From Opitutaceae bacterium (lineage in GTDB: Bacteria > Verrucomicrobiota > Verrucomicrobiia > Opitutales > Opitutaceae): 36,387 bases of DNA. A program made the translations under genes and the position numbers. Positions 31,664 to 36,387 of this stretch are shown in pieces. The stretch's first letter is position 1; each line of letters starts with the position of its first letter. The stretch is from contig JANJTQ010000246.1 in NCBI GenBank assembly GCA_024711005.1, forward strand, positions 1 through 36,387, given 5' to 3'. The notes under the pieces were generated by a model. The model was given only the letters and a program-made list of their open reading frames with translations, searched no databases and was not told the DNA's origin.

Positions 31664-32665
31664 TCAGCGCACCTCGCCCACGATCGTGAACTCTTCGCGG
31701 TCGTGATACAGGTGACGCACGCGCACGTTGGTCGCGCAGCGCGAGAACACCGACTCCGGCGCGCGTACGTCGCGCAGCAATGCGAGCGGATCCACCCGGC
31801 CGAACTTCAGGATGATCACAAAACGACGGCACCACTTGTTCTCCAGCCACGGCTGTATCAGGTTTTCCATGACATGGTGCGGTTCTTCCACGAGATCGCA
31901 GAACATCCAATCAAAGACCTGATCCGGGGCGGGACGAAACGTGAACGCGTCCTCCATCCGATGCTCGATCTTGTAGTTGTTATATGCGCCGCCCTTCAGC
32001 GGACCATTGTCCACCGCCACGACCTTAGCCCCGCGCTTCGAGGCACTGTAGCTCCAGCCGCCCGGGGCCGCCCCGAGATCTGCGACGGTCTCCTCAAACT
32101 GCGGTTCACGTCCGAGAACGATGTAGGCCTCCTCGATTTTCAAATAGGAACGCGACGGCGCTTGTTCGTCGTCGGCCATGCGGCGCTGCCCGCCGAAAAC
32201 CGCCTCGCGCGAAACGAACGCGCGTTTGAAATCCACGAAGAACACATACAACCCGCGCACCCGCGCCACTCCGCGCGGCTTGTCCGCAACCGCCAGCCGG
32301 GCGACACGGCCCATGCGTTTTTTCAGGTTTTCGTGGACCATTTTTTCAACGCCCTTTACCCGCCGGCCCAACCCGTCGAGCTCCGCGGCTTCCTCGAACA
32401 GACACGGCCACCCGCCTTCGAAGCGCTCGGTTTTTGCGGTGGTCAGAAACAGTTCGGTGATCTTCGCCGCGAGCCCGTTGACCGAGTCGCCGGTGATCTC
32501 GACCGGGGCGAGCATCACCATCTGCGGAAAACACAGGTCCGGCAGCTCCGTCCGTTCCGCGTCGGTCCTCACCCACCCCGGCCCCTGTTCCACCGGTGCA
32601 CAGCCATGCATACTCAGTTCGCCCGCAAGCAGATCCACAAAACCGGGTTGACAGCTAAAAATCAT
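31664..32665 (-). CDS. rlmM: RlmM-like 23S rRNA ribose methyltransferase
   Basis: This is 333 residues. The N-terminal half is a THUMP-like RNA-binding region starting MIFSCQPGFVDLLAGEL. The C-terminal half is a Rossmann-fold (FtsJ-type) methyltransferase: SRSYLKIEEA at 171-180, the SAM-binding motif DLGAAPGGWS at 196-205, FCDLVEEP at 255-262 and VIILKFGR at 283-290. Lys176, Asp257 and Lys287 fit the K-D-K catalytic set of ribose methyltransferases. RlmM methylates C2498 of 23S rRNA in Escherichia coli; by similarity the same target is likely here. The start at 32665 puts the conserved MIFSCQPGFV at the N-terminus. The gene is divergent from the DUF350 gene at 32772. Confidence 0.87.
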   Translation of the reverse strand: MIFSCQPGFVDLLAGELSMHGCAPVEQGPGWVRTDAERTELPDLCFPQMVMLAPVEITGDSVNGLAAKITELFLTTAKTERFEGGWPCLFEEAAELDGLGRRVKGVEKMVHENLKKRMGRVARLAVADKPRGVARVRGLYVFFVDFKRAFVSREAVFGGQRRMADDEQAPSRSYLKIEEAYIVLGREPQFEETVADLGAAPGGWSYSASKRGAKVVAVDNGPLKGGAYNNYKIEHRMEDAFTFRPAPDQVFDWMFCDLVEEPHHVMENLIQPWLENKWCRRFVIILKFGRVDPLALLRDVRAPESVFSRCATNVRVRHLYHDREEFTIVGEVR

Positions 32666-32771
32666 TGCGCCGGAGCGTGCCCACCGGCCCGACCGCGCGC
32701 GAGAATTATTGCTCCGGACCGCGTTTGGGTTTGCGCCCATTCACCAACAGATTGCTTTTTCAGTCACCCGC

Positions 32772-33572
32772 ATGTCTCCCGACGAAATCCTCGCGCTCAT
32801 CGGTTCGGTGTTCATCGCCGCCACCATCTGGGGTCGCTGGCTGTTTCTTAAGCTCAACCTCAAACGGTTCTCGGCCACGTCGTCGCCCGAAAACATCGCG
32901 TTGTCCGTTTCGCTCGTGCTCTCAGGCGGCCTGCTGTTCTCGCTCCTCGCCAACTACGCAAGCCATGACGTGCGCGCCAGTGATGTCTACATGACGTTCT
33001 ATCTCGTGATGGGCGCGGCCGTGGACGGGCTCGGCGCGGTATTCCTCGACTGGCTCGGTCTCAGCATGCGCGACGATGTCATCGAGAGGCGCAATCCGGC
33101 GTCCGCGCTCGCCCTCGCCGGTGTTATTCCCGGGCTCACCCTCGCCTACGCCGGCGGCAACATCGGGGACGGTCCGGGATGGTGGGTCGTGGTCTTTTGC
33201 TCCGGATTGGCGGTGGGCGGATTGCTGTTCGGCTGGCTGGTGCTCGATCGCATCACCCACCTCGGCGAGACCATTTCTATTGAACGCAATCGGGCCGCCG
33301 GCGTGCGCATCGGTGCCTGGTTCATGGCAACCGGCGCGATTCTAGGCCGCGCCGCCGCCGGGAACTGGATCAATGTGAGGCACACGCTCGCCGATTTTGG
33401 CCGCATCAGTCTTGGCGCGATCGGACTGCTTGGCCTCACCCTCGCTTTGGAAATCTGGATTCGTCCACGCGTCGATCATCCACACGACCACCTCGTTCGC
33501 CACGGGCTGATTCCGGGCATCATTCTCCTATGCTTGTCGGCACTCTACCTGAACCACTACGGACGGTGGTGA
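32772..33572 (+). CDS. DUF350-type multispanning membrane protein
   Basis: This is 266 residues with about eight hydrophobic segments. Two internal stretches carry the DUF350 pattern of a charged residue pair, Asn-Ala/Arg-Ala and a glycine-rich helix: IERRNPASALALAGVIPGL and ISIERNRAAGVRIGAWFMATG. This repeated arrangement suggests an internal duplication of a four-helix unit. The biochemical role of DUF350 proteins is unknown; they occur repeatedly next to glutathionylspermidine-synthase-like ATP-grasp genes, as in the E. coli yjfL-yjfC region, and that pairing is seen here. The ATG at 32772 is preferred over one at 32709, which would add 21 polar residues. Its stop overlaps the next gene. 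Confidence 0.75.
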   Translation: MSPDEILALIGSVFIAATIWGRWLFLKLNLKRFSATSSPENIALSVSLVLSGGLLFSLLANYASHDVRASDVYMTFYLVMGAAVDGLGAVFLDWLGLSMRDDVIERRNPASALALAGVIPGLTLAYAGGNIGDGPGWWVVVFCSGLAVGGLLFGWLVLDRITHLGETISIERNRAAGVRIGAWFMATGAILGRAAAGNWINVRHTLADFGRISLGAIGLLGLTLALEIWIRPRVDHPHDHLVRHGLIPGIILLCLSALYLNHYGRW

Positions 33573-34774
33573 ACGCACCTTGGCTGGAATATCCGTCGCT
33601 TGATCTCGTCACCCATCGCGAGGTACGTGCCGCCGCGATATTCGAGTGCTGCAAATGGGACCCTCAGGTCGGCGACACGGATGTGCTGTCACGCACGCCA
33701 CTGGTGTTGCGGATGGAGGCGTGGAACGAGATCTCCGGCCTCGCTGAAACGCTCTACTCGGAGGCCTTGGGCGCCGAGCGCGCCATCTTGGAACAGCCCC
33801 GCGCGCTCGCCCATCTCGGCCTTCCGTCGGCTCTGGTGCGCACATTACGGAGAGGCGATCTCGCGCCCGCTCCGTTCCGCGTCATGCGTTTCGACTTTCA
33901 TGCCACGACCGACGGCTGGCGCATATCGGAGGTCAATAGTGACGTGCCTGGTGGATTCATCGAAGCCGCGGGCTTCACGCGCCTGGTGGCAGGGCATACC
34001 CCGGGCGCCCGACCGGCCGGCGATCCCGTGACCGAAATCTGCAATCAGTGTCGGCAACACCTGCCTCGGAGCGCACGCATCGGGCTGGTCCACGCGACGG
34101 CCTATACCGACGACCGGCAGGTGATGATCTATCTCGGACGAGCCTTGGAAAAAGCCGGCTTTCACGCGCCCTTGGCGGGCCCCGACGCGGTGCGTTGGCA
34201 AGACGGGCGCGCGCAGCTTCACGATGGAGCCGCCTGGCAAACGCTCGACGCACTGTTTCGTTTTTATCCCGCGGAATGGCTGCCCAACCTCGGCTGGTTA
34301 TCCTCGTGGAAACGCTTTGTTCGTCGAAGCGTCACGCCCGCGATCAATCCGCCGACGGGACTTGTTTCCCAATCGAAACGATTCCCCCTCGCCTGCCGCT
34401 CACTAGGCCTTTCGCTGCCGGCTTGGGATGCACTTCTGCCGGAAACACGCGATCCGCGCGACATCAACGGCCCGTCACATGAGTGGGTCTTAAAGCCCGC
34501 CCTCGGTCGTGTAGGTGAAGACGTCGGTCTTGAAGGAGTCACTCCCCACTCCTCGCTGGCTCGTATCCGACGCGATGCGAAACGGCGTCCGCACCTGTGG
34601 GCCGCACAACGTCGATTCAAAGCACTAGCGTGGCCCGCCGCGGACGGACCGCGTTTCCCCTGTATCGGAGTGTACGTGATCGGCGGACGTGTTGCCGGAG
34701 CCTACGGACGCGTCGGCACCCGGCCGCTCATCGACTCGCAGGCCCAGGACGTGGCCGTGCTCGTCGCCGACTGA
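33569..34774 (+). CDS. Glutathionylspermidine-synthase-like ATP-grasp protein
   Basis: This is 401 residues. The pre-ATP-grasp part has RVMRFDFHATTDGWRISEVN followed by SDVPGGF, matching the 'R.Df......kl.E.N.D.P' region of glutathionylspermidine synthase. The later segment HEWVLKPALGRVGEDVG fits the ATP-grasp 'KP..g..G..v' loop that binds ATP, and CIGVYVIGGRVAGAYGRVG fits the end of the domain. It should join an amine to a carboxylate using ATP, but a real polyamine substrate is unproven, and no amidase domain is present. I prefer the GTG at 33569, which overlaps the DUF350 stop by 4 bp (GTGA); an ATG at 33530 would add 13 residues and a 43-bp overlap. The third gene follows after 24 bp. Confidence 0.8.
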   Translation: MNAPWLEYPSLDLVTHREVRAAAIFECCKWDPQVGDTDVLSRTPLVLRMEAWNEISGLAETLYSEALGAERAILEQPRALAHLGLPSALVRTLRRGDLAPAPFRVMRFDFHATTDGWRISEVNSDVPGGFIEAAGFTRLVAGHTPGARPAGDPVTEICNQCRQHLPRSARIGLVHATAYTDDRQVMIYLGRALEKAGFHAPLAGPDAVRWQDGRAQLHDGAAWQTLDALFRFYPAEWLPNLGWLSSWKRFVRRSVTPAINPPTGLVSQSKRFPLACRSLGLSLPAWDALLPETRDPRDINGPSHEWVLKPALGRVGEDVGLEGVTPHSSLARIRRDAKRRPHLWAAQRRFKALAWPAADGPRFPCIGVYVIGGRVAGAYGRVGTRPLIDSQAQDVAVLVAD

Positions 34775-34798
34775 AACACTCCGTTTTTCTCACTCACC

Positions 34799-35563
34799 AT
34801 GCTCGCACGCGAAACGTTTTTTATCTGGGCGCCGCCTGAGGCCGTCTGGTCGCCCTGGGCCAAACCGGTCCTGTTCTCCGACCTGGCCGAGATGCCCAAT
34901 GGAATCCCCGGAGGCGTTCCCCCGCTTCCTTCCGAAGAGGTGCCGTGGCTTTCGGTGTTTGGCAGTCGCACTGCGTTCGTCGTCGATCTGGCCGGTGAGG
35001 CGGCGATCATTCGCGGCCTTCAACTCGCGCAACACGGCTACCGTCCCGTGCCGCTGTTTAACACCTCACGCGCCGGATCGGAAGTGGTGCCCACGCGCGA
35101 AATCATCGCCGGACTTCACACGGGCCGCGGGGTGCTGTCCTCGCTTCACCTTCCCGTTACCGCGCCGCCCGCGTTCCTGCTCGATTCGGGACGACTGCCC
35201 CACCGCATGGCCGTCTCGCCGGGTAACTATGACAACCGCTGGGTGGTGTTGCCGCAGGATTTCCCTTCGGGCGGACGCCTGCGCAAACAAGGCATCGACA
35301 CGGTGCTGCTCTGGCAGATGTCCGGTACGCAACCCCTCGATGACCTCGCGCATGTGCTGCGGCGCTGGCAGGAGGCGGGCCTGCGGGTTTTCGTTAAGTG
35401 CGGGGCACTCGCCCAGGCCCCGGAGTTGATCACGGTCAAACGACCGAGCCGTTTCCGTTCGGTGTTCCACCGTTTCTTCGTGCTGATGGGATTGCGGCGC
35501 AGCAGTGCGGGCGGCTTCGGCGCCGTCGTGCCCGAGCCATCGCGAAACCGCGGATACGGATGA
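34799..35563 (+). CDS. Unknown protein, third gene of the DUF350/ATP-grasp set
   Basis: This is 254 residues. I do not recognise a family. It is not a membrane protein and has no signal peptide. It begins with an aromatic-rich stretch (ETFFIWAPPEAVWSPWAKPVLFSD), and a central section includes VVDLAGEAAIIRGLQLAQHGYRPV and ALRPAF-like hydrophobic strands (PAFLLDSGRLPHR), followed by WVVLPQDFPSGGRLR and DTVLLWQM. It reads like an alpha/beta globular domain. The last 45 residues are basic. The 24-bp spacing from the ATP-grasp gene and a terminator-like palindrome 15 bp after its stop mark it as the last gene of one operon, so it is likely to work with the ligase, for example as substrate or partner. 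That role is inference. Confidence 0.65.
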   Translation: MLARETFFIWAPPEAVWSPWAKPVLFSDLAEMPNGIPGGVPPLPSEEVPWLSVFGSRTAFVVDLAGEAAIIRGLQLAQHGYRPVPLFNTSRAGSEVVPTREIIAGLHTGRGVLSSLHLPVTAPPAFLLDSGRLPHRMAVSPGNYDNRWVVLPQDFPSGGRLRKQGIDTVLLWQMSGTQPLDDLAHVLRRWQEAGLRVFVKCGALAQAPELITVKRPSRFRSVFHRFFVLMGLRRSSAGGFGAVVPEPSRNRGYG

Positions 35564-35578
35564 GCAAAACCGCCTGCC

Positions 35579-35621
35579 CCAATCCGGGTTTGTCACTTAT
35601 TAAGTGACAAACCCGGATTGG
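35579..35621 (+). terminator. Perfect 21-bp-arm palindrome acting as terminator; shares 25-bp core with ccoI insert
   Basis: The arms 35579-35599 and 35601-35621 are exact inverted copies around T35600; CCAATCCGGG lies at the outer end. CTTTTCC follows on the plus strand. It sits 15 bp after the stop at 35563 and before the convergent gene ending at 35664. The central 25 bp (35588-35612) are identical to 16651-16675. Confidence 0.8.
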
Positions 35622-35663
35622 CTTTTCCGTCACCAGAATCTCGTGACTCTGGATTCGAGGGGG

Positions 35664-36387
35664 TCAGACCAGTTCGCAGGCACCGCCGGCGCAGGCAACG
35701 ATGTCCTTGAGGCTGGTCTCGTCGGTGTGTTCGCGAAGCTTGGTGTAGTCCACGTGGCGCGGGCGCAGGGAGTTCCACTTGGCGATGTCGGCATCCGTCA
35801 TGACTTCCTCGCGCGGGGCCTGGGCGTACGCCTTGTCTCCCGCCTCTTGGAGCAGCGACACACCCGTAAAGAGCGCGCGGTTCGCCCAGATGAAGTCGGC
35901 CACGGCGTCCCACTCGTCGGCACGGACCGTGCACGTGTTCGACACGTTGTGGTGCAGGCCGGCGGAACGTGATTCCGGATCGCCGCCGGGGATCACCCAG
36001 GACTGCTGGACGAGCATCACCAGTTGGAGGAACTGAAGCGCGTTGAGATCCTTGCGCAGGATCGCGCCATCGGGGGCCTTCACCGGGAACGTGATCACGT
36101 CGTCGGTCTGCGGACTGTAAACCGAGGGCTCGGTCATCTGTGCGTTAAACGACTTGAAGAACGCATACACCGGCTCCTTGCGGTTCGCCTGCACGCGACG
36201 GAAATAGTTGCGCGCGTGGTGCGGGTGAATGCCGGAGGCGGCGTTGAGCAACAACGACGCGGTGCCCTCGGGCTTGCAGGTCGTGAGCTTGGCGGCGGGA
36301 CGAATGCCGATCGTTTCGGCCACAAGCCGGTTCGTGGCGCGGCAAAGGTGGGCGCCGTTGCGCAGGATCTCCGGGTCGAACAGCACG
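35664..36387 (-). CDS. Class II (B12-dependent) ribonucleotide reductase, C-terminal part
   Basis: The frame is open to the window edge, so the start is missing; about 240 residues are visible. They match the C-terminal part of adenosylcobalamin-dependent reductases: TTCKPEGTASLLLNAASGIHPHHAR (substrate-binding loop 2 region), NYFRRVQANRKEPVYAFFK, VITFPVKAPDGAI, HHNVSNTCTV, and GVSLLQEAGDKAYAQAPREEV. The protein ends CAGGACELV; a cysteine pair near the C-terminus fits reactivation by thioredoxin-type partners, although the spacing (CAGGAC) is not the usual CxxC. It converts ribonucleotides to deoxyribonucleotides. The reductase class is inferred from sequence similarity; the Cys and radical-site residues proper lie outside the window. 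Confidence 0.85.
   Translation of the reverse strand, partial: VLFDPEILRNGAHLCRATNRLVAETIGIRPAAKLTTCKPEGTASLLLNAASGIHPHHARNYFRRVQANRKEPVYAFFKSFNAQMTEPSVYSPQTDDVITFPVKAPDGAILRKDLNALQFLQLVMLVQQSWVIPGGDPESRSAGLHHNVSNTCTVRADEWDAVADFIWANRALFTGVSLLQEAGDKAYAQAPREEVMTDADIAKWNSLRPRHVDYTKLREHTDETSLKDIVACAGGACELV

Noticed and set aside
35440-35563. VVPEPS near the C-terminus of the third gene of the DUF350 set, resembling a PEP-CTERM tag
   Set aside because: No hydrophobic segment or terminal basic cluster follows, and there is no signal peptide; the resemblance is chance.
1-36387. CRISPR array, tRNA, rRNA or insertion sequence
   Set aside because: No evenly spaced direct repeats, no tRNA cloverleaf pattern and no transposase-like protein were seen. 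The repeats found are single palindromes.

Overview
The window looks like chromosomal DNA of a Verrucomicrobia bacterium, most likely of the Opitutaceae type. It is GC-rich, with almost every gap between genes short. The support for the assignment is the mix of PEP-CTERM and autotransporter-associated repeat proteins, a prepilin-like protein with a C-terminal DGHV motif, several LacI-type regulators beside secreted polysaccharide enzymes, tandem FAD oxidoreductases, and a cbb3 oxidase whose CcoN and CcoO subunits are fused. The taxon is inferred from gene content only.

Positions 1-15,809 form a polysaccharide-utilisation region. It holds the end of an ABC sugar-binding protein, a prepilin-like protein, a GH78-type alpha-L-rhamnosidase, two paralogous alginate-lyase-family proteins (one with a LamG tail), a PEP-CTERM beta-strand-repeat protein, an MFS sugar transporter and three LacI-family regulators. 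A 17-bp near-palindrome, ATTCTCCANGGAGAAAA, recurs at four promoter positions: before the prepilin gene, twice between the PEP-CTERM and lyase genes, and once between a LacI gene and the MFS gene. This suggests a local regulon. A rhamnose- and uronate-containing glycan is the likely substrate, by inference. A decayed PEP-CTERM gene lies at about 12,900-13,500.

Positions 16,034-24,347 form a cbb3-type cytochrome c oxidase operon, all on the minus strand, transcribed from a CcoS-like gene through ccoNO (fused), ccoQ, a one-haem ccoP, ccoG, a 58-aa membrane protein, a TauE/SafE-type protein and ccoI. The structural genes make the high-affinity oxidase; ccoG, the SafE protein and ccoI serve copper and metal supply and assembly. 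A REP-like palindrome sits between ccoP and ccoG. A second, different palindrome lies in frame inside the ccoI coding sequence.

Positions 24,348-30,086 hold a divergent cysteine-rich protein of unknown function, a PocR-AraC regulator, an AT-rich gap, a second AraC regulator, and two tandem FAD-dependent oxidoreductases that run divergently from it.

Positions 30,157-36,387 hold a membrane-anchored protein with a glutaredoxin-like tail, two RNA 2'-O-methyltransferases (TrmH/SpoU type and RlmM type), a three-gene set of DUF350 membrane protein, glutathionylspermidine-synthase-like ATP-grasp protein and an unknown protein, and the 3' end of a class II ribonucleotide reductase. A perfect 21-bp-arm palindrome, sharing its 25-bp core with the ccoI insert, closes the three-gene set. 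No rRNA, tRNA, CRISPR array or transposase gene was recognised.
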